This document shows positions 34,314 through 43,558 of a stretch of DNA of 62,094 nt, piece after piece. The notes under the pieces were generated by a model. The model worked only from the letters and a program-made list of their open reading frames with translations, did no database searches and had not been told where the DNA came from. The translations under genes were made by a program, and so were the position numbers. The stretch is from the NCBI GenBank assembly GCA_016210005.1, contig JACQVA010000184.1, forward strand, positions 1 through 62,094, written 5' to 3'. Source of the DNA: Deltaproteobacteria bacterium (GTDB taxonomy: Bacteria > Desulfobacterota > Binatia > HRBIN30 > JACQVA1). Numbering within the stretch: position 1 is the first letter of the stretch; every line of letters begins with the position of its first letter.

Positions 34314-35540
34314 CTACTCCGCCCGCAGCGACTCGGCCGGATCGATGCGCGCCGCGCGCCACGCCGGCCCACTGCCGGAAATGATCCCCACCACCGTGGT
34401 GATCGCCAGCGCCAGCACCACCACCTGTGGGACAATGACCGGGACCGGAATCACGTCCCTCGGCAGCTGACCGAGGATGGCGCAGGCGAGCACTCCGAGG
34501 GCAAGCCCGGCGAAGCCGCCGACCAGCGTAATGACCAGCGTCTCGACTAGGAACTGCCCGACCACGTGCCGGCGTGCGGCCCCCACCGCCAGCCGCACCC
34601 CGATTTCGCGCCGGCGCTCGTTGACCGAAACCAGCATCATGTTCATCACCCCGATACCGCCGATCAGTAGCGTGCCCGCAGCCAGCACGATCATAAACAC
34701 GTTGAGCGCGGCAAATACCGAGTCGAACCCGGCCAGCATGTCGACCAGGCTGATGATGAACACGGCTTCCTCATCGCTGGGCGAGACGTGTAGCCGGCGC
34801 GCCAAGATGGTGCGAATCTCCCGCTTCAGTTCTTGATTGAAGCGCCGCTCGGTAGGCCGGGTGAGAATCACATCGAGGTGCTCGCGCCCGGTCATGGTCA
34901 GTGCCGTACTTATCGGAATCCAGATCTGCTCGTCGGTTTCCGTGCGATCGCGGCTGAGCTGGGTGCCGACGCGATCGAGTAGCCCGATAACCTCGAAGGT
35001 CTGTCCGTCCAAGTTGATGCGCGCGCCCAGCGCCGGGCGTGGGCCCAACAGCCGCGCCCGGGCGGTGTGCCCGATCACCGCGACGCGGTGCTGGAAGCGC
35101 ACGTCGTCGGCGGTGATGAAGCGACCGGCCGCCAGCGTCGCGCCGCGCAGCTGCTGCATCAGTGGCTCGACGCCGCGCATGTCCAGGTTCCGCCCCTGGG
35201 CCCCGGCGCGGGCGTACGTCCAATGCCGCAGCTCCCCGGTAACCACATCCGCCCGCCGCGCGGCTTGGCGCAGCGCGGCGACGTCATCGAGGTCGAGCGT
35301 GATGGTGCGCCGCTCGTCCGCCGCCGACAGATCCTCACCCACGCGCCCGGGCAGCACCAGCACCAGGTTCTTACCGATCTTCTGCATGCCGGCGTCCACC
35401 ATGCCGTGCACGCCGATGCCCCAGCCGACGAGCAGCACCACCGAGGCCGTGCCCCAAACGATGCCAAACATGGTCAGCGCGGCCCAGCGGCGGTGCAGCC
35501 GCATCGTCCCGAGCGCCTGGCGAATGATGGCTAAGAACAT
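34314..35540 (-). CDS. MacB-type ABC transporter permease (first)
   Basis: A 408-residue permease with the same plan: MFLAIIRQALGTMRLHRRWAALTMFGIVWGTASVVLLVGWGIG, a periplasmic domain (residues ~45-260), then GTLLIGGIGVMNMMLVSVNERRREIGVRLAVGAARR, and a final RIDPAESLRAE. MacB-type pairs power mechanotransmission through the adaptor to a TolC-like outer-membrane channel; a TolC homolog is not present in the window. It is the third gene of the operon. TTG 35555 with GGTAAGG upstream is an alternative start. Confidence 0.88.
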   Translation of the reverse strand: MFLAIIRQALGTMRLHRRWAALTMFGIVWGTASVVLLVGWGIGVHGMVDAGMQKIGKNLVLVLPGRVGEDLSAADERRTITLDLDDVAALRQAARRADVVTGELRHWTYARAGAQGRNLDMRGVEPLMQQLRGATLAAGRFITADDVRFQHRVAVIGHTARARLLGPRPALGARINLDGQTFEVIGLLDRVGTQLSRDRTETDEQIWIPISTALTMTGREHLDVILTRPTERRFNQELKREIRTILARRLHVSPSDEEAVFIISLVDMLAGFDSVFAALNVFMIVLAAGTLLIGGIGVMNMMLVSVNERRREIGVRLAVGAARRHVVGQFLVETLVITLVGGFAGLALGVLACAILGQLPRDVIPVPVIVPQVVVLALAITTVVGIISGSGPAWRAARIDPAESLRAE

Positions 35541-35558
35541 CCGACCGCCGGCCAAGCC

Positions 35559-36254
35559 TTACCCAGCCCGGCGCATGTCACTCTCGACCGCCCCGTCGCG
35601 CAACCGCAGTTGCCGGCCGACGCGCTCGCCGATGCGCGGGTCGTGGGTGACGACGATGACGGTTTGGCCGTCACGGTTGAGGGCCTCGATCAGTTCCATG
35701 ATGCCGTTGCCGGTAGCGGTGTCGAGCGCACCGGTAGGTTCGTCGGCCAGGATTACCGAGGGGTGATTGATCAAGGCGCGGGCGATAGCGACGCGCTGGC
35801 GCTCGCCGCCCGACAACTCGCTCGGGCGATGCTGTGCGCGGTGGGCGAGGCCGACACGTTCGAGTAACGCCTGCGCCCGCTCGCGCCGGCGCCGGCGGGG
35901 TACGCGCCGGTACAGCAGCGGCAGCTCGACGTTCTCCAGCGCGCTCAGCCGGGGCAAAAGGTTGAAGGTCTGGAATACGAAACCGATGCGCTCGCCGCGC
36001 AATGTCGCCAGCCCCGAGTCGTCGATCTGGTCGACCCGCCGGCCGTCAAACTCGTAGCTTCCAAGACTCGGCCGCGCCAGGCAGCCGATGATGTCCATGA
36101 GCGTGGTCTTGCCCGAGCCCGACGGCCCCATGACGCCGACGTACTCGCCCGCGGCGATCTCCAGGTCGATGCCCTTGAGCGCCTGCACCGCCGCCTCGCC
36201 CATGTCGTACACCTTGGTCACCCCGCGCAGGCGAATGACGGCCGGTGCGCTCAT
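35559..36254 (-). CDS. ABC transporter ATP-binding protein, MacB/LolD-type
   Basis: A 231-residue ATPase with Walker A (GPSGSGKTTLMDIIGCL), Q-loop (FVFQTFNLLPRLSALENVELPLLY), signature (LSGGERQRVAIARALIN), Walker B (VILADEPTGALD) and H-loop (VIVVTHDPRI). This belongs to the MacB/LolD subfamily that drives extrusion rather than substrate uptake. It overlaps the adaptor gene by 4 nt (ATGA) and is followed by two permeases. Confidence 0.95.
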   Translation of the reverse strand: MSAPAVIRLRGVTKVYDMGEAAVQALKGIDLEIAAGEYVGVMGPSGSGKTTLMDIIGCLARPSLGSYEFDGRRVDQIDDSGLATLRGERIGFVFQTFNLLPRLSALENVELPLLYRRVPRRRRRERAQALLERVGLAHRAQHRPSELSGGERQRVAIARALINHPSVILADEPTGALDTATGNGIMELIEALNRDGQTVIVVTHDPRIGERVGRQLRLRDGAVESDMRRAG

Positions 36255-37300
36255 TGCAACTTCACCGTATCACCTTCGGTGACGCCGTCGAGTACTTCGA
36301 CGCGATCGGCGTTGGCAATACCGAGCCGTACGGCCCGCCGGGTCAAACGCGGCGGTGAGTCATGCTCGACGACCTCGACCATCACTTCGTTGCCTTCGTA
36401 CAGCAGCGCGGTTTCCGGCAGCAACAGCGCCTGGTCGTGGACCTCGGCAATGATGTCGGCGTCGCCTGACATCCGGGGCCAGAGCGAATCCACGCCTTCG
36501 AGCACGGTAACCTCGACCTTGAACGAGGTCACGTTGTCCTTGCGGTCCCCAATCGAGGCGATCTTGCGCACCCGCCCGGGAAAGATCCGTTCGGGATAGG
36601 TTTCCGTCCGGATGCGCGCGGTCATACCGACCCGCACCTGTGCGATCTCATTCTCGTCGACGATGCCGAGCAGGTGCATCTGCGAGGTGTCGGCGATCGT
36701 CATCAGCACGGTGCCGCCGGTGACGGAAGCAACCGAGGCCACCGCGGCCCCGGGATTCAACTCCCGCCGCAGCACGACGCCATCGATGGGGGCGCTGATG
36801 GTGGCATAAGCCAGCTCCTGTTCGAGCCGCTCGAGCGTGGCGCGGGCGCGCTCGAGGCGGGCGCCGGCGCGCGCGTGTTCGGCGCGAGTGCGATCGAGCA
36901 CATCCTTCGATTCTACGCCGCGGCCGAAGAGATCGCTCTTGCGCTGCAACTCTACTGCGCCATGGTCGTGCTCGACTTCCGCTTCGTGCACCACCGCTCG
37001 AGCCTCGCGCACCGCCGCCTCCAGGGTCTGGCGATCGAGTTCGGCGATCACCTGGCCGGCGCGCACGCGCTCGCCGGCATCGACGTGAAAGCGCTCGACG
37101 ATGCCGCTAACTTTGGCACGGACCTCGACCAGATGCTCCGGCTCGATGGTACCCGAGGCCACCACGATCCGCTCGATCGCGGCGCGCGTCACTAGGGCGG
37201 TCTTGCCCAGCTCGGGGCCGCGCCCGCCCAGGCGCAGCAGCGCCACGCCGCCCAGTCCGGCAAGCACCAGAGCAAATGCAATGACCAGCCTTCGACCCAT
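36251..37300 (-). CDS. periplasmic adaptor (MacA/HlyD-type)
   Basis: A 349-residue membrane-fusion protein. It has an N-terminal membrane anchor (LVIAFALVLAGLGGVALL), a lipoyl-type half-motif (SGIVERFHVDAGERVRAGQVIAELD), an alpha-helical hairpin (AVREARAVVHEAEVEHDHG ... ARLERARATLERLEQELAYATISAP) and a beta-barrel region (GMTARIRTETYPERIFPGRVRKI). The adaptor links the inner-membrane ABC complex with an outer-membrane channel. ATG 37300 is preceded by AGGGG-rich sequence and is the first gene of the operon. Confidence 0.92.
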   Translation of the reverse strand: MGRRLVIAFALVLAGLGGVALLRLGGRGPELGKTALVTRAAIERIVVASGTIEPEHLVEVRAKVSGIVERFHVDAGERVRAGQVIAELDRQTLEAAVREARAVVHEAEVEHDHGAVELQRKSDLFGRGVESKDVLDRTRAEHARAGARLERARATLERLEQELAYATISAPIDGVVLRRELNPGAAVASVASVTGGTVLMTIADTSQMHLLGIVDENEIAQVRVGMTARIRTETYPERIFPGRVRKIASIGDRKDNVTSFKVEVTVLEGVDSLWPRMSGDADIIAEVHDQALLLPETALLYEGNEVMVEVVEHDSPPRLTRRAVRLGIANADRVEVLDGVTEGDTVKLQ

Positions 37301-37499
37301 AGGGGAATTCCCGTGTATCAAAGGCTTGCGCCGACTGCTACGCAGAGCGCTGCCCATCGCACGGGCGTGGAGAGCAGATCGAATGCCAGCGCGGGGGCGT
37401 CGAGCCGGCAAGGCGCGGCCCCTGCCCTGCGCATAGCGCCCGCTGCGCCGCCGCAGCACCGAGGCTGCGCTGCCGGCGTCTCCCGACGGCAGCGCGCCT

Positions 37500-40400
37500 T
37501 CAAGCGGCTGCGGGCGTCCGCCAGTTGACGCGATGCAAGGTGTAGCTGCCGCTCAGGCCCTTGAGCTGTACCTCGCGTTGCCCATCGAAGGCGATCTCGC
37601 AGCGGCCGCTGATAAGCTCCTTGAGTGCGGCCGACACCAGGATCTCGTCGCCGGCCGCTTGCGCGGCGATACGGGCGGCCAGGATCACGGTCTTGCCGAA
37701 GAAGCGGTCGGCCTCGGCGATGGCCTCACCGGTATGGAGGCCGATGCGCACGCGAATCGGCCGTTGCGCGTAACGCTCGTTGTAGCCCGCGAAGGCGCGC
37801 TGGATGGCGATGGCGCAGCGCAGACCGCGCTCTGGGTCGGCAAAGGCGAGCAGGAAGCCGTCGCCCTGCAACTCCAGCTCGGCCCCGTCATGAGCGGCCA
37901 GTTGCCGGCGCACGATGGCGTTGTGCGCGCGGATGACGCGGTGGGCTTCGCGGTCGCCCAAGCGCTCGGTCATCTGCGTGAAGCCCTCCATGTCGCTGAA
38001 CATCAGGGTGACGGTGCCATCGCGCGCCACGTGCCGGCGCAAGTCGGGCCGGCGCCGCTGCACGCTCGAGGCAACACTGTCGATCGAGGTGGTGAAGTCT
38101 GTCGCGCTGATGCCCTGGGCGCGCAGCTTGAGCGTGGTCACGGCGGTCACGAGGGCGCGCATTCCTAGTGCCTGCGCGGTTTCCAGCGCCTCACCGGCCA
38201 GCTCCAGCGCTCGTTCACGATCGCCCGGCTGGCTGCGGGCGAGCAAGAGCAGGGCATAATCGTGCTGGCTTTGCGCCAACAGCGGGCGCGACTTCAGCCG
38301 GGCATGCATCGCCAGCGCGTCGTCCATGTGCTCGAAGGCCAGCGCCAGCTGGCCGCGGGTGAAGGCCAACAGGCTGAGCGAATGAGAGGCGCAGCCGACG
38401 CACACTAGGCAGCCGCCGATGATGACGTTGCGGCCGGCATAAGGCAGCAACAAGCGATAGAGGGTTTCAGCGCGGTCAGCATCCCCGAGCAGGGCACAGA
38501 CCTCGGCCAGCAAACTGACTGAGATCACCCACAACAAGTCGGGCCGTAATGCAGCGAAGTCATTGGCCGCCAGCCGCTCGAACTCAGCCCGCGCCTCGGC
38601 TTCACGGCCGAGCTCGGCGTAGAGATACGCCAGTGCGCAGCGCCAAGCGGGCAAGTGCGGATACTGCGTCACCATCCGCTGCACGGTCTCCTCCAGCTCC
38701 TGGATGCGGCCCTGCTCGCGCCGCAGTATGAGCATCTGGACCGCGTACGACTGATAGGTGTCCTCCGGGCGCAGGCGCTGCCCCAGCGCCAGGGCCTCGG
38801 TGATGCAGCCTTCCGCCTCGACGAAGCGGCCATCAAGTAGAGCGCGCATGGCCGCCCACTCGGTGGCCAGCCACAGATGAATGGGCAGCCGCAGCTCCTT
38901 GGCCAGCCGGCGGTGGGTTTCGATTTCACGATCCGCCGCGGTGATGTCACCGAGCTGAAGCAGGGCCAGCAGCCGCCATTCATGCCCGATCGGGCGCAAA
39001 TTCTGATCGCCGCCGACCTCGGCCAAGTGCATGATCTGGTTGGCGGCCGCCAGGAGCTCTTCAACATTGAGCGGGTTCCAGAGCACCATCTGGCGCATGC
39101 TGAGGGTGCGCGCCAGCGCGGCCGGATCACCGACCCGCTGCGCCATTTCCACCGCCGCCTGACTGACTGCCACAATGCGATCGCGGGCCTCGGTCCAGTA
39201 AAGGTGAGCGGCCAGCCGGGCCATGGCCTGGGCACGCAGGGCGCTGTCGGCGTCCGGCAAGGTGGCCAGGGCCTCTTCCAGCAGCTCGATCGCGGTTTGG
39301 TCGAGGGCGCCGGCCTGCACCCACTCTTCGGAAAAGCCGATCGCGGCACGGGCGAAGGACTCGTTCGAACCGAGTGTACGCGCCACGCTGGCGGCGGCGC
39401 GAAAAGCCTCGCGCGCCTTGGCGAAGTCGCCGGCGTAGCGCTGCGCGTCGCCCAGGGCCAGCAGCAGCTCGCAGCGGCGTCTGCCGCCGATCGGCGGTTG
39501 CAGCTCCAGAGCTTGCAGCGCGCGCTCGTAGTGAACGACCGCTTCTTCATGCGCCAACAGCGCGGTGGCGCGCTCGGCGGCGCGCGTGGCGTAGGCGATC
39601 GCCCGCTCGACGTCGCCGCCGGGGGCGGCTTCGTAGAAGTGATAGGCCAGCTCCGCCATGTGCGATTCGGGGTTGGCCGCGTAGAACTCCTCCAACACCG
39701 CGGCAATCTGCCGGTGTAAACGCACGCGCCGCGTCGTGGTCAGCTCACCGTAGAGGGTCTCGCGCACCAGCGCGTGGGCGAAGCTGTAACGGCCGACGGC
39801 ACGGGGCAGCTCGGTGATGATGCGGGCGGCCATCGCCTCCTCGAGGTTCTCGATCAGCTGCTCCGCCGGCAGCTCGCTCACCCGTTCGAGCGCGCTGAGG
39901 CTGAATTCCCGTCCCATCACCGAGGCGATTGTCAGTAGCTGGTTGCAGCGCTCAGAGAGCCGGTCGAGCCGGCGGCCGACGACTTCGCGCACGCTTTGAG
40001 GAATGGTGATGCCCCACTCGGCGTCGCGGCCCTCGGCGTCGAGCCGGCCCTCGGCAATGAGCAGCCGGGCGATCTCGGTGACAAAGAAGGGGTTGCCGTC
40101 GGTTTCGCGATAGACCGCGTTCACCAGCGCCGCCGGGGCGACCTTACCGGCGGTCAGTTCGAGATAGCGGGCAACGTCACCTGCGGTGATGCCGCGCAGC
40201 AGGATGCGCCGGCTGAGCTGCTCGCGCGCCAGCTCGCCGAGGCTGTGCGACAACGGATGCTGGCGGCGCAACTCGACGTCGCGATAAGTGCCCAGCACGA
40301 GCAGGCGGCTGCTGCTCAGCTCGCGGGCCAGGAACTGCAGCAGCAGCAGCGAAGGCTTGTCGGCCCAGTGCAGGTCGTCGATAATCACCACCAGCGGTTG

Positions 40401-42023
40401 GCGGTTGGCGGCGTTCTTGAGAAAGGCCGTGATGCTGTCGAACAGGCGGAAGCGCGCCTGCTCGGGCTCGAGCGCCGCCGGCGGCGGCAAGTCGGGCAAG
40501 CGCTCGCGCACCTCGGAGACGATCTGGGCGATGTCGGCCGCGCCCGAACCCAGCTCGGAGCGCAGGATGGCGGGGTCGCGCTCTTGGACGTAGGAGCGCA
40601 GCACCTGCACCCAGGGCCAGTACGCCGGGGCGCCTTCGCCCTCGTAGCAGCGGCCGATCAGCACCTGCGCGCCGCGCACCCGTGCGTAGGTGGCCAGCTC
40701 CTCGGCGGTGCGGGTCTTGCCGATGCCGGGCTCGCCGACCAGCAACAGGAGCTGGCCGCGCCCCGAGAGCGCGGCCTCGAGACCTGCGCGCAGCTCGTGC
40801 ATGGCGGCCTCGCGTCCGACAAACGCACCCGCCGCCATGCGGTCGAGGGGATTGGCGTTAACGGCGAGTCCCGGCGCCGTGCTGCCGGCCAGCGTCGTGC
40901 TGGCGCGCTCGATCGCCGCCAGCGCCTCGAACACTAGACTCGCCGTTGCCGGACGATCCTCTGGCGCCTTGGCCAACAGCTGCATAATCAGCGCTTCCAG
41001 GTCGAGCGGCACTGCCGGGTTGTGCCACGAGGGCGCCACCGGCGCGGTGTTGAGGTGCTGGGAGATGACGGCTACGGCATCGTCGCCGAGAAAGGGCGGG
41101 CGCCCGGTGACCATTTCATAGAGCACGGCGCCCAAGCCGTAAAGATCGGCACGGGCGTCGATGCTGCGGCCCAGGGCCTGCTCCGGCGGCATATAGGTGG
41201 CCGTGCCCACCATCATTCCTTCTTGAGTCAGGCGCGAGCGATCGAGGGCCAGCGCCAGGCCGAAGTCGCCGAGCTTGGCCGAGCCATCGGCAGTGAGCCA
41301 GACATTGCCCGGTTTGAGATCGCGGTGCAGCACCTCGCGGGCGTGTGCGTGCTCCAGCGCTTGCGCAATCTGTCCGGCGATGCGCAGGGCGTGCTCGATC
41401 GGCAGGTGGCGCGGCAGCGCTGCCGTGCCGGCTGCGGCGGCTGCCGGATCAGCGCTGTCATCCGCCGGGGCGCGGCGCAGCAAACCCTCCAGCGATCCGC
41501 CGGCCATGTACTGGCTGACGATGAATGGTTGGCCGGCTTCTTCGCCGATGTCGAACACCGTGACGATGTGCGGGTGGTCGCCGAGCCGGGCCATCGCCTG
41601 AGCTTCGCGCTGCACGCGCGTGCGGCCGCTGCCGTCCAAGCCTGCGGTCTTGATCAGCGCGATGGCAACATCACGATCCAGCCGCTCGTCATGGGCGCGG
41701 TACACGCGCTTGCGGCTGCCCTCGCCGAGAAAACACAGCACCCGGTAACGACCCGCGGCGAACGAGGCCGGCAAGGCCGCCGGTGGGGCCGGCCCGTCAT
41801 CGGCCGCTGCCGTCGGGCCAAGATCACGGCGGCGCGCCAGTTCACCGGCAAGCGGAACGCCGCAGGCGTGGCAGAACGTGTTGGCAACGGGATTCGAAGT
41901 GCCGCAGGTTGCACAGGCAACATCGGTTGCCAGCGCCCAACCGCAGCGGCCACAAAAACGCGCAACCGGCGGATTGGATTGCGCACAGCTCTGACAGCTG
42001 ACGCTCTGCGATGCAGGACTCAT
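37500..42023 (-). CDS. zinc ribbon-Ser/Thr kinase-AAA-TPR-adenylyl/guanylyl cyclase fusion regulator
   Basis: A 1507-residue multi-domain protein. Residues ~10-60 form two zinc-ribbon-like modules (CQSC...CGRCG and CATCG...CHACG). Residues ~95-365 are a Hanks-type Ser/Thr kinase with intact key residues: glycine loop GEGSRKRVY, Lys in VAIALIKTAG, HRDLKPGNVW and DFGLAL. Residues ~410-800 are a STAND/AAA-type ATPase (Walker A LLVGEPGIGKTRT, Walker B-like LVVIIDDLHWAD). A TPR-type array then runs to ~1300. The C-terminal class III cyclase (~1335-1480) keeps both metal Asp residues (FSDMEGFT, QGDGFLLAF) and the Arg (AARI), but the usual transition-state Asn reads Ile (GKTVILAARI). The kinase probably relays signals to the cyclase; inputs are unknown. 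The frame is open to 42068 (TTG); ATG 42023 is used. Confidence 0.85.
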   Translation of the reverse strand: MSPASQSVSCQSCAQSNPPVARFCGRCGWALATDVACATCGTSNPVANTFCHACGVPLAGELARRRDLGPTAAADDGPAPPAALPASFAAGRYRVLCFLGEGSRKRVYRAHDERLDRDVAIALIKTAGLDGSGRTRVQREAQAMARLGDHPHIVTVFDIGEEAGQPFIVSQYMAGGSLEGLLRRAPADDSADPAAAAAGTAALPRHLPIEHALRIAGQIAQALEHAHAREVLHRDLKPGNVWLTADGSAKLGDFGLALALDRSRLTQEGMMVGTATYMPPEQALGRSIDARADLYGLGAVLYEMVTGRPPFLGDDAVAVISQHLNTAPVAPSWHNPAVPLDLEALIMQLLAKAPEDRPATASLVFEALAAIERASTTLAGSTAPGLAVNANPLDRMAAGAFVGREAAMHELRAGLEAALSGRGQLLLLVGEPGIGKTRTAEELATYARVRGAQVLIGRCYEGEGAPAYWPWVQVLRSYVQERDPAILRSELGSGAADIAQIVSEVRERLPDLPPPAALEPEQARFRLFDSITAFLKNAANRQPLVVIIDDLHWADKPSLLLLQFLARELSSSRLLVLGTYRDVELRRQHPLSHSLGELAREQLSRRILLRGITAGDVARYLELTAGKVAPAALVNAVYRETDGNPFFVTEIARLLIAEGRLDAEGRDAEWGITIPQSVREVVGRRLDRLSERCNQLLTIASVMGREFSLSALERVSELPAEQLIENLEEAMAARIITELPRAVGRYSFAHALVRETLYGELTTTRRVRLHRQIAAVLEEFYAANPESHMAELAYHFYEAAPGGDVERAIAYATRAAERATALLAHEEAVVHYERALQALELQPPIGGRRRCELLLALGDAQRYAGDFAKAREAFRAAASVARTLGSNESFARAAIGFSEEWVQAGALDQTAIELLEEALATLPDADSALRAQAMARLAAHLYWTEARDRIVAVSQAAVEMAQRVGDPAALARTLSMRQMVLWNPLNVEELLAAANQIMHLAEVGGDQNLRPIGHEWRLLALLQLGDITAADREIETHRRLAKELRLPIHLWLATEWAAMRALLDGRFVEAEGCITEALALGQRLRPEDTYQSYAVQMLILRREQGRIQELEETVQRMVTQYPHLPAWRCALAYLYAELGREAEARAEFERLAANDFAALRPDLLWVISVSLLAEVCALLGDADRAETLYRLLLPYAGRNVIIGGCLVCVGCASHSLSLLAFTRGQLALAFEHMDDALAMHARLKSRPLLAQSQHDYALLLLARSQPGDRERALELAGEALETAQALGMRALVTAVTTLKLRAQGISATDFTTSIDSVASSVQRRRPDLRRHVARDGTVTLMFSDMEGFTQMTERLGDREAHRVIRAHNAIVRRQLAAHDGAELELQGDGFLLAFADPERGLRCAIAIQRAFAGYNERYAQRPIRVRIGLHTGEAIAEADRFFGKTVILAARIAAQAAGDEILVSAALKELISGRCEIAFDGQREVQLKGLSGSYTLHRVNWRTPAAA

Positions 42024-42064
42024 GGCGGCAGACCCGATACCTTTATGACCCGCTGTGGCAGGAA

Positions 42065-42304
42065 TCAAGCAAGTGCGCTAGCCCCGGCTGCGCCGCCCCG
42101 CCGCTGGCCGGCTAGAGCTGCAAACGCCAGCCGCAGCGCCAGTGTCACTCGCGGTTCGATCAGCACGCGCCAACGGCCGAGCAGAGCGACTCGTAGGCCG
42201 GGCACGGCAACGCCGCGTAGGCCGATCTCCGCGACTGCGATGCCCGAGAGCGAGACCAGGAGTGCCAAGCTCCCACCTTTGCGCTGCAGCGTGGCGCTGC
42301 TCAT
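42065..42304 (-). CDS. possible small hydrophobic protein
   Basis: This 79-codon frame starts directly at the stop codon of the amidohydrolase (TGA 42307-42305, ATG 42304), and carries a hydrophobic stretch (LALLVSLSGIAVAEIGLRGVAV) that could be membrane-spanning. No family is recognised. It could be a small membrane protein translationally coupled to the amidohydrolase, or an accidental frame in GC-rich DNA. Confidence 0.3.
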   Translation of the reverse strand: MSSATLQRKGGSLALLVSLSGIAVAEIGLRGVAVPGLRVALLGRWRVLIEPRVTLALRLAFAALAGQRRGGAAGASALA

Positions 42305-43525
42305 TCACGAGTCGTGTCGGACGTTGGCAGCGGCCGCGGCAAATACCCGCTCGGCGTTGCCCCGCAGAATCGCCGCTCGTGCCTCTGGTTGTCCCTCGGT
42401 TACCAGCAGCACCTTCGCCAGCGTCGCCGCCAGCGGGTAGAAGGGCCAGTCGCTGCCGAACAGCACGCGCTCAGCGCCAACCGCGCCGATGATGTCATGC
42501 AGCTGGGTGACGCCTTGGCTGGCGATCTCCAGCCAGACGTTGGCGTGGCGCTGGGCCAAGGCCACCCCCTCGGCCACGTCGCGGGCGCCGGCATGCCCGA
42601 GCACGAACTGGACCCGTGGAAAGGCCTCGATGCCTTTAACCAGATGGCGGATCAAGGCGTAAGGCCGCATGAAGTTCGGCTCGATGCCGGAGCGGCCGGC
42701 GTGAAAGATCACCGGCAGTCCTAAACGCTCACATTCATCGTAGACCTCCAAGGCCGCCGGGTCGTCGGGAAAGAAGCGCTGCATCTCGGGGTGCAACTTG
42801 AGGCCGCGCGCGCCCCGGCCGGCGAACTGACGCAGCTGCTGCCGCCAGGTGCGGCTGTGCGGATGCACCGAAGCGAACAGCAGCAGGCGCCGGTCGGCAC
42901 CGGCTTGCTCGATGGCCTGCAACCAGGTGTCAGTGAGGTTGTCGCCGAAAGGCAGCCCGGTGGCGATGGCGAGTACGTTGGCTTGCGCGACGCCCATGGC
43001 GTCCATCTCGGCAAGCAAATTCGGAACGGTGTGGGTTTGGGCGGCGCGGCTGCCGAAGAGTAGCTGGTTGCGGATTTCGCGCTCCAACTCGTCGTGGGCC
43101 GCCCGGCTGAAGTTGGTATTGATGTACACATCGAGGTCGAAGTCGCAGCCGGGCTGGTCGCGGTCGCAATCGAGGAAGTACTGCGTCCGTTCGGTGCGGC
43201 GTTGCAAATCGAGCGCCGGGGCGAACAGCAAGGCCACGCCCAGGTGGGTGTGGAAGTCGAGCGCCGGCGGCATGCCTTCAAGACGCAACCGCAGTTGCCC
43301 ACTTTGGTCCAGTGCGAAGTAGGGCAGCTGCGCCAAGCCGCGGTAGCCGCGATAGCGCAACGCACCATACGGGCCCCGCCCGGAGCGCTCCGCCTCCTCG
43401 CGCATCTGCCGCTGCAACTGCGCGGCGTCGGCACCGGTGTCGCCACCCCAACAGCCGGCCACCAACCCGGCCGCGCTCAGCATCATTAGCTTGCCGAAGT
43501 CCCGGCGATTGATTGAGTCGTGCAT
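42305..43525 (-). CDS. Tat-exported amidohydrolase-family protein
   Basis: A 406-residue protein with an N-terminal twin-arginine-like signal (INRRDFGKLMMLSAAGLVAGC), ending in a Cys lipobox. The body is a TIM barrel of the amidohydrolase_2 type: metal-binding DFHTHLG near residue 95, then VIFHAGRSG, VQFVLGHAGARD and VLFGSDWPFYP. The family hydrolyses or decarboxylates aromatic or cyclic acids. It follows the FAD oxidoreductase by 33 nt, suggesting the same operon. Confidence 0.85.
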   Translation of the reverse strand: MHDSINRRDFGKLMMLSAAGLVAGCWGGDTGADAAQLQRQMREEAERSGRGPYGALRYRGYRGLAQLPYFALDQSGQLRLRLEGMPPALDFHTHLGVALLFAPALDLQRRTERTQYFLDCDRDQPGCDFDLDVYINTNFSRAAHDELEREIRNQLLFGSRAAQTHTVPNLLAEMDAMGVAQANVLAIATGLPFGDNLTDTWLQAIEQAGADRRLLLFASVHPHSRTWRQQLRQFAGRGARGLKLHPEMQRFFPDDPAALEVYDECERLGLPVIFHAGRSGIEPNFMRPYALIRHLVKGIEAFPRVQFVLGHAGARDVAEGVALAQRHANVWLEIASQGVTQLHDIIGAVGAERVLFGSDWPFYPLAATLAKVLLVTEGQPEARAAILRGNAERVFAAAAANVRHDS

Positions 43526-43558
43526 AGATAGCAGAAGGCGCAGTCAGGCTGAGTGTGA

